Shown here: one piece after another, positions 44,152-52,939 of the stretch
Position numbering within the stretch: the first letter of the stretch is position 1
Layout of the letters: every line of letters begins with the position of its first letter
From: Armatimonadota bacterium
GTDB lineage: Bacteria > Armatimonadota > DTGP01 > JAKQQT01
DNA: 64,000 nt
Assembly (NCBI GenBank): GCA_036504095.1
Contig: DASXVS010000019.1
Location: 25,492 to 89,491 of the forward strand
Direction of reading: 5' to 3'
Notes under the pieces: model-generated
Databases searched by the model: none
Told to the model about the DNA's origin: nothing
The model's input: the letters and a program-made list of their open reading frames with translations, nothing else
Program-made: the position numbers and the translations under genes

Positions 44152-45000
44152 ATGGCCGAACACAGCATCACAATTGGACTCACACGATCCGGCCGGCGCA
44201 AGCCGGGGCCGCTTCCGTATTCGGATCTCGATCCCGCCAACTGGCGGGAGTATGAAGACATCGAACTCGGATCGCTCTGGATGTTCCCATCGCGTGCCCG
44301 TGGCAACGGCCACGCGAACGAATATCACGGAAACTATATACCTCAGATCGCCACTCAAACGCTCAGCCGGTACACCCGTGCCGACGACGTGGTTCTCGAT
44401 TTGTTCCTGGGGAGCGGGACGACCGCGCTGGAAGCCCACCGCCTCGGGCGCAAGTGCATCGGAGTGGAGATCAAGCGCGAGCTTGCCGTCGCCGTGCGCG
44501 AGAAGTTCCCGAAGGACTCCGATGTGCGCATCGTCCACGCGGACAGCCGCACGGCCCGCGCCACCAACGGTGTGAAGGCGGCGCTGGAGGAGTGGGGGAA
44601 GGAAAACGCGCAGTTCCTGATGCTCCACCCGCCGTACCACGACATCATCCGCTTCAGCGACATCCCCGGCGACCTCTCAAACGCCGAAACGGTGGACGCC
44701 TTCCTGGACGACTTCAAGAAAGTGGCCCAGCGGGGCTACAACCTCCTCGAGCCCGGCCGCTTCGCAGTCCTCGTTATCGGCGACAAGTACGCTGACCGCG
44801 AATTGATACCCCTCGGCTTCTTCTGCATGCAGGCGATGATGGACGTCGGGTTCAAGCTCAAGAGCGTGGTGGTCAAGAATGTCGCCGGCAACGAGATTGG
44901 CAAGGGCCAACGCGAAAACCTCTGGCGTTACCGCGCCCTCCGCGGCGGGTTCTACATCTTCAAGCACGAGTACGTGATGATTATGTGGAAGCCCGCCTGA
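44152..45000 (+). CDS. Orphan DNA methyltransferase
   Basis: A 282-residue SAM-dependent methyltransferase. The SAM motif I is DDVVLDLFLGSGTTALEAHR (FLGSGT at about 85-90) and the catalytic motif IV is LMLHPPYHDII (HPPY at 159-162), the amino-methylating N4-cytosine/N6-adenine type with motif I before motif IV. I start at the ATG at 44152; the open frame upstream has no family features. No restriction endonuclease is adjacent, so it is an orphan, perhaps an epigenetic regulator. The neighbours are unrelated. A nucleic acid other than DNA is possible because of the HPPY variant. Confidence 0.8.
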   Translation: MAEHSITIGLTRSGRRKPGPLPYSDLDPANWREYEDIELGSLWMFPSRARGNGHANEYHGNYIPQIATQTLSRYTRADDVVLDLFLGSGTTALEAHRLGRKCIGVEIKRELAVAVREKFPKDSDVRIVHADSRTARATNGVKAALEEWGKENAQFLMLHPPYHDIIRFSDIPGDLSNAETVDAFLDDFKKVAQRGYNLLEPGRFAVLVIGDKYADRELIPLGFFCMQAMMDVGFKLKSVVVKNVAGNEIGKGQRENLWRYRALRGGFYIFKHEYVMIMWKPA

Positions 45001-45166
45001 GAGGGCTGAGGGGGAAGGGCTGAGGGCTGGGAAAGGCAGTAGGTCCGACGTTCGCGCCGGACTTCTAGCCGGCAGTTCGTACCATCTCGCCCGCCTGAGC
45101 CCCGCGGTCCTATCTGGCGTCCCAACACATAACCACGCGATATTGACATGACTTCGGAGGTCAAGG

Positions 45167-46114
45167 ATGCTGCACCATTCGCGACGTGTTATCCTGGAGG
45201 CCGGCGTTATCGCGGCCATTACGACGGCGGTGTGCGCCGCGATCCTGCCGGTGCTGCGGACCGGTCCCGGCTCTCCGGACGACGATACGTGCCTTTCCCA
45301 TCTGAGGCAATTGGGGCAGGCAAGCCGCATGTACGAAAATGACTGGAATGCGCAGTTGCTGCCGTACGTCGTCTCGGTACCGTCTCCCGGCGTCAGCAAG
45401 AGGTGGACCTCTGTCCTGTTACCGTACGTTGTGGATATCGGCATCTTTCGTTGCCCGCTGGACCACCTCGATCAACCAACCACGACCGGGGGAATACCGA
45501 CAGCGTACGGCATCAACTGGTATATCTCCAGCATGGTTGGGACGATGTTCGGATTCACGTACCCTTCGCGACCGTACAGCTTCGTAAAGGCGCCGGAAGC
45601 GACAATCCAGTTGGCAGACACGGCTCTGGTAACGAGCGAAACCGCCGGCCTGCCACCGGACCTCTGGGCCGAGGATCTGCTGCGCGCGGGCACGGCCGAC
45701 ACGTCTTATTTCTACCTGCCCCAGAATCCCCTGTACGGGGGGAACGAGTCAGGCTGGGCGGGAGGGGGTTCCGGCGCCTCATTCCTCCGGCCATTCCCGC
45801 GTCACTCCGGCGTCGTAAACGTGGCGTTCTATGATGGCAGCGCCGCGGCCGTGCCGGCTGCGCAGTTCGATCCGGCTGTCACGCGATTCGGGATGGACTC
45901 CTGCCTGTGGGACAACGTCGCGCCGCCTGTCCCACCGTACACGATGTCCGAAGCGGCGCTGGCGCTGAAGATATCGGCGGGACTGGAAACGAGCACAACA
46001 GACCGGATGAAGCGGCTGAACGTGGTTCTGGAAGGAGATTCGAAATCTGTCGTGGATGCCGCGGATGCCGTGCGTATCGCCCGGAAGGCCGGCGGGATCG
46101 AAGCGAACCCCTGA
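45167..46114 (+). CDS. H-X9-DG pseudopilin-associated protein with dockerin-like tail
   Basis: A 315-residue protein with an N-terminal hydrophobic segment (about 10-29) followed by THLRQL-like sequence (CLSHLRQLGQASRMYENDWN), as in type II secretion pseudopilin-like families of PVC bacteria and Armatimonadota. Residues HSGVVNVAFYDG near 218-229 fit H-X9-DG exactly. The Gly-Phe-Thr-x-x-Glu prepilin cleavage motif is degenerate. Unusually, the C-terminus (AALALKISAGL then ADAVRIARKAGGIEANP) is the dockerin-like tail also found on the GH16 and GHL10 proteins. It is probably exported and cell-surface associated. Confidence 0.75.
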   Translation: MLHHSRRVILEAGVIAAITTAVCAAILPVLRTGPGSPDDDTCLSHLRQLGQASRMYENDWNAQLLPYVVSVPSPGVSKRWTSVLLPYVVDIGIFRCPLDHLDQPTTTGGIPTAYGINWYISSMVGTMFGFTYPSRPYSFVKAPEATIQLADTALVTSETAGLPPDLWAEDLLRAGTADTSYFYLPQNPLYGGNESGWAGGGSGASFLRPFPRHSGVVNVAFYDGSAAAVPAAQFDPAVTRFGMDSCLWDNVAPPVPPYTMSEAALALKISAGLETSTTDRMKRLNVVLEGDSKSVVDAADAVRIARKAGGIEANP

Positions 46115-46183
46115 CGCCCTAAGCGCGCTTTAAGTGGACCCCTCGCAGATCTGTGCCACATCATGCGGCAGGAGGTATCCCGC

Positions 46184-48688
46184 ATGTACAGGCACTTTTT
46201 CGTCGTTGGGGCGCTGCTCGCGCCGTTCATCCCATCGGTTTGCGCCGTCCCCCTTCCCACCGGCGCGTCGATCACACCTGCCGGCACACACACGGCCGTC
46301 GACAGTTTCCCCGTCAACATGGTCCTCAGCCGGGACGGCAAGTTCGTGGTCGTGACGCACGTGGGCGCGCGGCAATCGCTCACCGTGCTGGATTCCACTA
46401 CCGGCGAAATCGTGTCGCAGCGCGATTTCAACGGCAAAGACTCAGCGGGCGTCCAGCGGGCGCTCTTCTACGGCCTGGCGTTCGGCCCGAACGGCGCGCT
46501 GTACGCCTCGCGCGGCACCGAAGACACCGTCTCCGTTTTCGACCTGTCGGACAACGGCATTCTCACCGATGCCGGACAGACGCTTGCGAACGCCCCCGCG
46601 CCCAAAGCGCCGGAACTGTGCGCCGCCGGAATTGCGGCGGACGCAGCCAACGTGTACGCGGCGAATAACAACACGACCCGGGCAACCAGCTTGAAGGGAT
46701 CGCTTTCCGTTTTTGATGCTGCCACCGGCGAGCGGAAGGGCCTCGTCGTTACGCCGGGATTCCCATTCGGCGTGGCCGCGGTCACGGACGGACCCGCGGC
46801 CAACCGGAAGGTGTTCGTCAGCAGCGAGCGCGACGGCGTGGTCTGCGATATCGATCCGCAAGGCATGAAGGTGCGCAGGAACATCCGCACTCAGGCGAAC
46901 CCGACCGCACTGCTGCTGGATGGCGCGCAGAAGCGCCTGTTTGTAGCAAATTCCGGAAGCGATACGGTTTCGATCATCGACACGGCTACGGATAAGGTCG
47001 TTTCTACTATTTTACTGCGCCCCGCCGCTGCGCACGGCCTTCCGGGCTGCACACCCGAGGGCATGGCAATTGATCCCGCCGGCAAGCGCCTGTACGTGGC
47101 CTTGGCCGATATGAACGCCATCGCAATACTGGACGTGTCCGTAGCACTGCCGAAGGTACTGGGCTATATCCCGGTGGGGTGGTACCCGACTTCGGTTGTC
47201 CTCGCGCCGGACGGGCGGAACCTGTTCGTCGCGAACGCCCGTGGGAATGCGGTCCGCATTCCGAACGACACGCGGCAGGGACCCGGTGGCAAACTCGGCC
47301 AGTACATCCTCGCCATTCAGAACGGGACGGTGTCCCGCGTCGCGATCCCGAACCCCGCCGCGCTCAAGACCGCCACGGCACAGGTGCTGAAGAACAACAG
47401 GATCACGTCCGCCGTACCGGTTAAGAGCCCGCTGGCCGGCGTGCCGATCAAGCACGTCATCTATATCATCAAGGAAAACCGCACATACGACCAGATCCTT
47501 GGCGACGTTGCGAGGGGGAATGGAGACCCCGGCGTGGTCATGTGGGGCAGGGAAGTCACCCCGAATCAGCACGCGTTTGTCGACCGGTTCGTCCTACTGG
47601 ACAACTTTTACTGCTGTGCCGAGGTGAGCGGCACCGGCTGGAACTGGTCCACTTCCGGGATGGCGAACGAATACACCCAGCGCACGGTGGAGAGCAACTA
47701 CGCCGGACGCGGCCGCACCTACGACTGGGAGGGTTCTAACGGTGGCGTAGCCGTGGACCTGATGGGCATCAACGATGTTGCCGCCGCGCCGGGCGGATAT
47801 ATCTGGGACGCCGCCATCAAGCATGGTGTCTCGCTCCGCAACTACGGCTTTTTTGTAGGCGACAATCCCAAAACACCGCAGGGCGGCGTGGGCGACGAGC
47901 CCGGCAATCGCGCGCTGAAGAAGGCGCTTGAGGGCCGCACGTGTACGGATTTCCGCCAGTTCGCCCTCGGATACGCAGACAGCGACGCCTGGGTCAAGAT
48001 CAATGCGCCGAAAACCGTTTCCTCGAAGCGGTACGGCAAGAACAAGGCGCCCAGCCGGTTCAGCGCCTGGAAGCGGGAGTTTGACGGGTATGTCTCATCG
48101 GGCAAACTGCCGGCGTTTGAGATGGTTCGCCTCGGTCGCGACCACACCGAGGGAACCCAGGCCGGCGCCGCCTCGCCCAGCGCGATGGTTGCCGACAACG
48201 ATTACGCGGTCGGCCAACTGGTGGAGGCCGTGAGCAACAGCCCGTTCTGGAAGAGCACCGCGATCTTTGTGATCGAGGACGACGCGCAGGGCGGCCATGA
48301 CCACGTTGACTGCCATCGCTCGACCGCCTATGTTGTAAGCCCGTTCGTGAAGAAGGGTACGCTCGATAGCAGGTTCTATAACACGGACAGCGTCCTCCGG
48401 TCGATGGAGGCCATCCTCGGCCTGCCGCCGATGTGCCGCTACGACGCCACCGCGCCGATATTCGATTTCTGGACGAAGACGCCGGATAACGCCGCACCCT
48501 ACAAGGCTATTCTGCCCCCGGAGAGCGTTCTGCGCCAGGTCAACGCCCGCACTGCATATCGTGCGAAGGACAGCGCCGGTATGTCCTGGAACGTGGCGGA
48601 CAGCATCCCGGACCAGGTGCTGAACGACATCCTCTGGCACGCCGTAAAGGGCCCCAAGACCCCCGCTCCGGCGATTCGGGGACTATAG
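46184..48688 (+). CDS. Secreted beta-propeller/phosphoesterase fusion
   Basis: An 834-residue exported protein with a signal peptide ending near SVCAVP; GGCAGGAGG precedes the ATG at 46184. Residues 30-370 are a YVTN-type beta-propeller (FVANSGSDTVSIIDTATDKV, RLYVALADMNAIAILD, LFVANARGNAVRI). Residues 415-800 are a phosphoesterase domain of the phospholipase C/AcpA type, with VIYIIKENRTYDQILGD near its start and IFVIEDDAQGGHDHVDCHRS supplying metal-binding Asp/His residues. It probably hydrolyses phosphate esters outside the cell. A hairpin at 48703-48728 follows. Confidence 0.82.
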   Translation: MYRHFFVVGALLAPFIPSVCAVPLPTGASITPAGTHTAVDSFPVNMVLSRDGKFVVVTHVGARQSLTVLDSTTGEIVSQRDFNGKDSAGVQRALFYGLAFGPNGALYASRGTEDTVSVFDLSDNGILTDAGQTLANAPAPKAPELCAAGIAADAANVYAANNNTTRATSLKGSLSVFDAATGERKGLVVTPGFPFGVAAVTDGPAANRKVFVSSERDGVVCDIDPQGMKVRRNIRTQANPTALLLDGAQKRLFVANSGSDTVSIIDTATDKVVSTILLRPAAAHGLPGCTPEGMAIDPAGKRLYVALADMNAIAILDVSVALPKVLGYIPVGWYPTSVVLAPDGRNLFVANARGNAVRIPNDTRQGPGGKLGQYILAIQNGTVSRVAIPNPAALKTATAQVLKNNRITSAVPVKSPLAGVPIKHVIYIIKENRTYDQILGDVARGNGDPGVVMWGREVTPNQHAFVDRFVLLDNFYCCAEVSGTGWNWSTSGMANEYTQRTVESNYAGRGRTYDWEGSNGGVAVDLMGINDVAAAPGGYIWDAAIKHGVSLRNYGFFVGDNPKTPQGGVGDEPGNRALKKALEGRTCTDFRQFALGYADSDAWVKINAPKTVSSKRYGKNKAPSRFSAWKREFDGYVSSGKLPAFEMVRLGRDHTEGTQAGAASPSAMVADNDYAVGQLVEAVSNSPFWKSTAIFVIEDDAQGGHDHVDCHRSTAYVVSPFVKKGTLDSRFYNTDSVLRSMEAILGLPPMCRYDATAPIFDFWTKTPDNAAPYKAILPPESVLRQVNARTAYRAKDSAGMSWNVADSIPDQVLNDILWHAVKGPKTPAPAIRGL

Positions 48689-48702
48689 GACGGCGCATCT
48701 CC

Positions 48703-48728
48703 GGCATTCAGCATTCGGGCTGAATGCC
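48703..48728 (+). terminator. Hairpin after the phosphoesterase gene
   Basis: GGCATTCAGC (48703-48712) pairs perfectly with GCTGAATGCC (48719-48728) across a 6-base loop, 15 bp after the stop codon. No T tract follows, so its efficiency as an intrinsic terminator is uncertain. Confidence 0.55.
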
Positions 48729-48762
48729 CGATGATGAGCGTTTCGCCCGCGAACCGTGCGCA

Positions 48763-48791
48763 TTGCGCGAACTTCGCAATATTGCTATAAT
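48763..48791 (+). promoter_or_regulatory. Sigma-70-type promoter of the toxin-antitoxin pair
   Basis: TTGCGC (48763-48768), a 17-base spacer and TATAAT (48786-48791) lie 18 bp before the toxin ATG at 48810. The -10 is a perfect consensus, and AGGGA serves as ribosome site. Confidence 0.7.
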
Positions 48792-48809
48792 ACTCTTCAG
48801 GGAATCGCG

Positions 48810-49175
48810 ATGCCAAGCGTCAATGTGGTGTTCTACCGAGAGGAAGACGGTACCGTACCGGTTGCAGACTGGCTGGGGCGTCTTCCCCGTGAGGCCAAGA
48901 TCAAGTGCATCGACAGGTTGGTCAGGCTTAAGCAACTCGGGCACGAGATGCGTCGTCCCGAGTCAGATTATCTCGGAGACGACCTATATGAACTTCGCAT
49001 CCGATTCCAGAGTGTGCACTATCGGATGCTCTACTTCTTTCATGGGCGAACCGTCGCCATCATCGCTCATGGGTTGGTTAAGGAACGTGAAGTACCAAAA
49101 CGGGAGATCGACGTCGCCCTCAGAAGAAAGGAACGGTTCGCGATCGATCCGGTCCGGCATACGAGCGAGGAGTGA
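48810..49175 (+). CDS. RelE/HigB-type toxin (Gp49-like)
   Basis: A 121-residue protein of the phage-derived Gp49/HigB family, a RelE-fold mRNA interferase that blocks translation. Typical features are NVVFYREEDGTVPVADWL, DDLYELRIRF, then YRMLYFFHGRTVAIIAHGLV and KEREVPKREIDVA. The Arg/Lys/Tyr residues in those strands form the usual active surface. I start at the ATG at 48810, downstream of a good promoter. The toxin precedes the antitoxin, as in higBA, with a 6-bp gap. Confidence 0.85.
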   Translation: MPSVNVVFYREEDGTVPVADWLGRLPREAKIKCIDRLVRLKQLGHEMRRPESDYLGDDLYELRIRFQSVHYRMLYFFHGRTVAIIAHGLVKEREVPKREIDVALRRKERFAIDPVRHTSEE

Positions 49176-49181
49176 TAAGAC

Positions 49182-49490
49182 ATGAAATCAGGAAGAGATA
49201 CCACTACTGATGCGGTTGAGATCCTCCGCCGGCGGTATTTCAACGGCGACAGGGACTTTGAAACGGATATCGAGGCTGCGCGGGCCAGCGCCGAGATTGC
49301 GCGCCGCATCTATGACCTGCGCACCGAGGCAGGATTGACCCAGCAGGCGCTCGCCAAACTCGTGGGGACATCTGCGTCCGTGATCAGCCGGCTGGAAGAC
49401 GACGACTACGAGGGACACTCTCTTACCATGCTCCGGCGCATCGCCGCAGCCCTCCATCAGCGCGTGGAGGTCCGGTTTGTGCCGATCTAG
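49182..49490 (+). CDS. XRE-family antitoxin (HigA-like)
   Basis: A 102-residue DNA-binding antitoxin. The helix-turn-helix is at about 46-85: LRTEAGLTQQALAKLVGTSA then SVISRLEDDDYEGHS and LRRIAAALHQRVEV. The N-terminal part probably wraps the toxin. Lying 6 bp downstream of the HigB-type gene, it would neutralise that toxin and repress the shared promoter at 48763-48791. Confidence 0.87.
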   Translation: MKSGRDTTTDAVEILRRRYFNGDRDFETDIEAARASAEIARRIYDLRTEAGLTQQALAKLVGTSASVISRLEDDDYEGHSLTMLRRIAAALHQRVEVRFVPI

Positions 49491-49576
49491 AAGGGGCTCA
49501 GCATCCGGCATTCGGTGCGAACGAACCATCTCCACGCCTGAACGCTGGAGGCTGATTGCCGGTAGCTAAATGCGGA

Positions 49577-51811
49577 TCACCCCTTCTGAAACCTCAAAAC
49601 CATCCGCACGGCCGTCTTTTGGGGCGTCACCTGCAGCAACACCGACCCGGGCTCGGATGGCAGGCGCGCCACTGTGGCCCCAGTTGCCTCGACCACCCGA
49701 TAGACAATGCCAACCGGCTCGCTAACGGCGATGTGGAAGGCGCGTCCTGGCGTTGAGCGGATCTGAATCTTCAGCGCCCGGTACTTGGGGACCCAGGTCC
49801 CGCCGATGATGTCCTTCGCGCCGCTGGTGAGGTGGGAATCGGTCCCGATAATCTGAGGGTGGCCAACATTCGGTGTCAGAGCCAGGAGGCGGCATGCGGT
49901 CGGCGGAATCTCCACGACGACCTTATGGTCGCCGAGGTACGCTCGGTTGAACACGTCCCATACGTGGACCCTACCTGCCTTGGCGGCCACTCCCAGAGAC
50001 AGAGGATTGAGCGTGATGGGTTTGGCCGCGTCCGTCCAGTTGAACAGCCCCGCGACGGTGATTCCGGCAGGCGAGATGGATTTCGGCAGCACCCAGACGG
50101 ACGCCGGCTCCTTCGCGCCGGCCCAGAGGTCGGCGATGCGAGCGTTCGTAGCGGTAACGGGCAGGATGGCGCTCGCGAGGGAGGCGCGGTCATCGTCCAG
50201 TCTGCCTGGGTCGCCGTTGAGCATCACCGGGCAGCCGCTCAACGCCGCAAGCGCGGCCGATGCGCGGGCCTGGCCGGGAGTGAGGGGCTCGCCAAGTGAA
50301 ACTACGCCCCGGTCATTCTGCCACCGGATTCCGTTCATCCACTGCCGTGCCGCGGCGTTGCGCGCGGTATCCAACACGTCCGGCCACGCTCCACCGCCGT
50401 CCGGGCCGATGCGGAGGGCATCTACCAACCCCATCGAGGGGCCGATCGGCGCGCCGGAACCGAGGATATACGTCTTCGCCCCACAGCCAGAGCGGATAGC
50501 CCGCAGCGCGGCGCGGTAGGCCGCCACCGGTGGCATGGAGCCAGCGGCGACGGCGTCCCTCTCCAGGGGGTAGGAGAGTAGATCGATTTTGACGAAATCG
50601 TAGCCCCACTCCCGCGTCACCTTCCGGAAGAGTTCGACGAGCCACGTCCGGACCGCAGGAAGCGCCGGGTCAAGGGAGTAGGTCGCGCCGCCCCAACTGC
50701 CGGTGTCACCCATCTTTGCCAGGGATCCGTCGGACCGTTTGAGCAGCCAATCCGCGTGTTCCCTGAACACGTCGCTGGACTCGCTGACGGCGAACGGCGC
50801 GAGCGAGATGCCGGCCTTGAAACCCTTAGCGCGCAATTGGGTGGTGAGCCAGTGGTGTCCGTGCGGGAACCGCGCGTTGGCATCCCAGTCACCGGCGGAG
50901 ACCTGGTATCCGTCCTCAACCTGTATCACGCGCAGATCCTTCGCGCCGAATCTTGCTCGCGCGGCATCCGCGTTTGTAAGAACCTGGTCCTCGGTGATAC
51001 CTGCCGGACTTCTGTACAAAGTGGACCATCCCGCCGGGATGGCCTTCTTCGAAACCGCGACGCCATCAAGTGCGGCGATGTATCCTCGCGCGGCGGCGGC
51101 ATACTGATTGAGCAGCGCCGAGGGCGATTCGCCCCAGGCGATGTACAGCGCATCGAGGCTTGTCCCGGTCGCCGAAGTTGAGATGGTGACGCGGCGAAGG
51201 TCGCTCTTGTCTGTCAGCATGATGCTTCTCTCCGTCCGCTCGACGCTGAAGGAGTTCAGGCCGTTGACGCTGGACAGGTACCCGAAGACGCAGGAGCTTG
51301 GCGTGCCCCGCAGCGCGGTGACCCACCAGGATTCAACCGTCATTCCGGGCTCGAGGGGGGTAACGCCCGTTCGCGACGAGGACTGGTAACCATTCTGCAG
51401 AATCGTCGGCGCATTGCCAAGCGGAGCGAGGGTAGCTGAGGCCATGAGGCTGATGCTTCCCAGGGCCACCCCCGGATGCCTCGCGTATGCCTCCGGGAGG
51501 ATCACAGCGGTGCCGGCCAGTTTGGACGGGGCGAGCCATCGCGCGACGATTTTGAGCCGCATCTCCGCTGAGTCGAGGATGATGGCCCGTCCATCGGTCG
51601 CCACTGCGATTCGCGAAAAGGTGATCGGCGATCCGTCCGGCCGGTTTGCGCGGACTTCGGCGTCCGCCAGCAGGGTTCGCCAACCGCGCGCCGTCCGCTC
51701 CTGCAGCGTCCATTTGAGAGAGCCGGGCTTGACAGCGAGTCGAAAGGGTTCCACGGCGTGGCCGGTCGACGCCAATCCGAGGGTTGCCAACAGCACGGGG
51801 ATGAGTTTCAA
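49577..51811 (-). CDS. Secreted clan GH-D alpha-galactosidase-like glycosidase
   Basis: A 744-residue exported protein with a signal peptide ending at GHAVEP. The N-terminal 250 residues are a beta-sandwich. The barrel (about 255-560) contains VIQVEDGYQVSAGDWDANAR with FPHGH, and WGYDFVKIDLLSYP with D410 as likely nucleophile, the K-x-D signature of GH36/GH27 enzymes. DALRIGPDGGGAW offers the acid/base Asp. The C-terminal 180 residues are beta-rich. It should act on alpha-galactosides or a related alpha-glycoside. It is transcribed divergently from the NTF2-like genes across 151 bp. Confidence 0.82.
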   Translation of the reverse strand: MKLIPVLLATLGLASTGHAVEPFRLAVKPGSLKWTLQERTARGWRTLLADAEVRANRPDGSPITFSRIAVATDGRAIILDSAEMRLKIVARWLAPSKLAGTAVILPEAYARHPGVALGSISLMASATLAPLGNAPTILQNGYQSSSRTGVTPLEPGMTVESWWVTALRGTPSSCVFGYLSSVNGLNSFSVERTERSIMLTDKSDLRRVTISTSATGTSLDALYIAWGESPSALLNQYAAAARGYIAALDGVAVSKKAIPAGWSTLYRSPAGITEDQVLTNADAARARFGAKDLRVIQVEDGYQVSAGDWDANARFPHGHHWLTTQLRAKGFKAGISLAPFAVSESSDVFREHADWLLKRSDGSLAKMGDTGSWGGATYSLDPALPAVRTWLVELFRKVTREWGYDFVKIDLLSYPLERDAVAAGSMPPVAAYRAALRAIRSGCGAKTYILGSGAPIGPSMGLVDALRIGPDGGGAWPDVLDTARNAAARQWMNGIRWQNDRGVVSLGEPLTPGQARASAALAALSGCPVMLNGDPGRLDDDRASLASAILPVTATNARIADLWAGAKEPASVWVLPKSISPAGITVAGLFNWTDAAKPITLNPLSLGVAAKAGRVHVWDVFNRAYLGDHKVVVEIPPTACRLLALTPNVGHPQIIGTDSHLTSGAKDIIGGTWVPKYRALKIQIRSTPGRAFHIAVSEPVGIVYRVVEATGATVARLPSEPGSVLLQVTPQKTAVRMVLRFQKG

Positions 51812-51876
51812 GGGGACTCCTTTGGTTTCCAGGCGAGGACGCCGATACGAACAGGGAAGCGTTGAGTGCCCGCTTC

Positions 51877-51888
51877 CATTATAATGGT
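51877..51888. promoter_or_regulatory. Palindrome containing TATAAT in a divergent intergenic region
   Basis: CCATTATAATGG is a perfect 12-bp palindrome carrying TATAAT on both strands, placed between the glycosidase start (51811) and the NTF2-like gene start (51963). It could serve as a -10 for both directions. No well-spaced -35 is visible on either side. Confidence 0.35.
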
Positions 51889-51962
51889 ATCAACGGCGCT
51901 GGGCCCCGGTCACCCGGAAAGCGATCTGTAATGCTCCGCCGACCCTGAAACAGGAATTATTC

Positions 51963-52916
51963 ATGCACAAATTCAAAGCCTTTTCCCTGGCGTTAATGGC
52001 GGCAATATTGACGCCCGCCGCGTCCCGAGCCGATGACGCAGCGGTCCGCAAGCAGATTGAGGCTCAAATGGCGCGTTTCCAGCAGGCGTTTCGTCGGAAG
52101 GATGTGTCGGCGATGCGGCTCATTACCACGCCCGATTTCACTATGAAGTCGAAGGACGGCGTCGTGACCACCCGGCGCGCAGCCGAAATCAGCATGGCTA
52201 ACGAGTTGAAGTCCATTACTGAGATAACCAAATGGACACTTAAGATCGAAAAGATCGTCGTCAGGGGTAACGTTGCCACCCTGCTTGTCACGGAGAACAT
52301 GAAGGCCCGGCTGGCCAGCGAAACGACGGGAAATGGCATATACGTCAACTTCGCGCGAATACGCGAGACGTGGATCAACACCCCCGACGGCTGGCGCTAT
52401 AAGCGGGGCGAAGCCCTTGATTTCAAAAGTGCGCGGGAGGGCATGTCTTTCGTCAAGCCGGATGAAATGGACTTGCGCCAACCAGGATACGCTACAACCC
52501 GCAAGGCCATCGAAAGACAGTACGCAGCGTATCAGCGCGCGATCCGAAACAAGGATTTCGCCGGCGTTCTGGCGACGATGACTGAGGATACGACGCTACT
52601 CTATCCCAGTGGTCGCTCCTTCAGTCGTAAGGAGATCGAGGCGATGCTTCGGGGAACAATGAGGGCGACACGCAGCATCCCTGAATGGAGTCTGAAAATC
52701 CTGCGCCTGTCGGTCCGTGGAAACTCGGCGGTCGCCACCATTGGCGAGAGGATGGTCTCGAATTACGCAGATCCCAACGGGCTTCACAAGCAGACCCTCG
52801 TCGATTTCTACCACGACACCTGGGTGAACACGCCCAAGGGCTGGCGGCTGAAGAGCACCGTGGTATCGCAAGGTAAGGTGACGGTGGATGGAAGGACAGT
52901 GGATCCGTTCAAATAA
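51963..52916 (+). CDS. Secreted double NTF2-like (DUF4440/SnoaL) protein, copy 1
   Basis: A 317-residue exported protein with signal peptide MHKFKAFSLALMAAILTPAA. Two NTF2-like units occupy about 25-160 and 175-310. Each starts with an amphipathic helix (RKQIEAQMARFQQAFRRKDV; ERQYAAYQRAIRNKDFAGVL), then TPDFTMKSKDG or EDTTLLYPSG, and ends with WINTPDGWRYKRGE or WVNTPKGWRLKSTV. Such folds bind small molecules or stabilise complexes and no enzyme site is evident. It is followed 23 bp later by a paralog, so the two are co-transcribed. Confidence 0.78.
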   Translation: MHKFKAFSLALMAAILTPAASRADDAAVRKQIEAQMARFQQAFRRKDVSAMRLITTPDFTMKSKDGVVTTRRAAEISMANELKSITEITKWTLKIEKIVVRGNVATLLVTENMKARLASETTGNGIYVNFARIRETWINTPDGWRYKRGEALDFKSAREGMSFVKPDEMDLRQPGYATTRKAIERQYAAYQRAIRNKDFAGVLATMTEDTTLLYPSGRSFSRKEIEAMLRGTMRATRSIPEWSLKILRLSVRGNSAVATIGERMVSNYADPNGLHKQTLVDFYHDTWVNTPKGWRLKSTVVSQGKVTVDGRTVDPFK

Positions 52917-52939
52917 CGCTCATTCCGGGAGGGCGCACC

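Noticed and set aside
44990..45035. Three GGGCTGAGG-type repeats after the DNA methyltransferase
   Set aside because: They are too short and low in complexity to call a CRISPR or regulatory array; there are no spacers of constant length.
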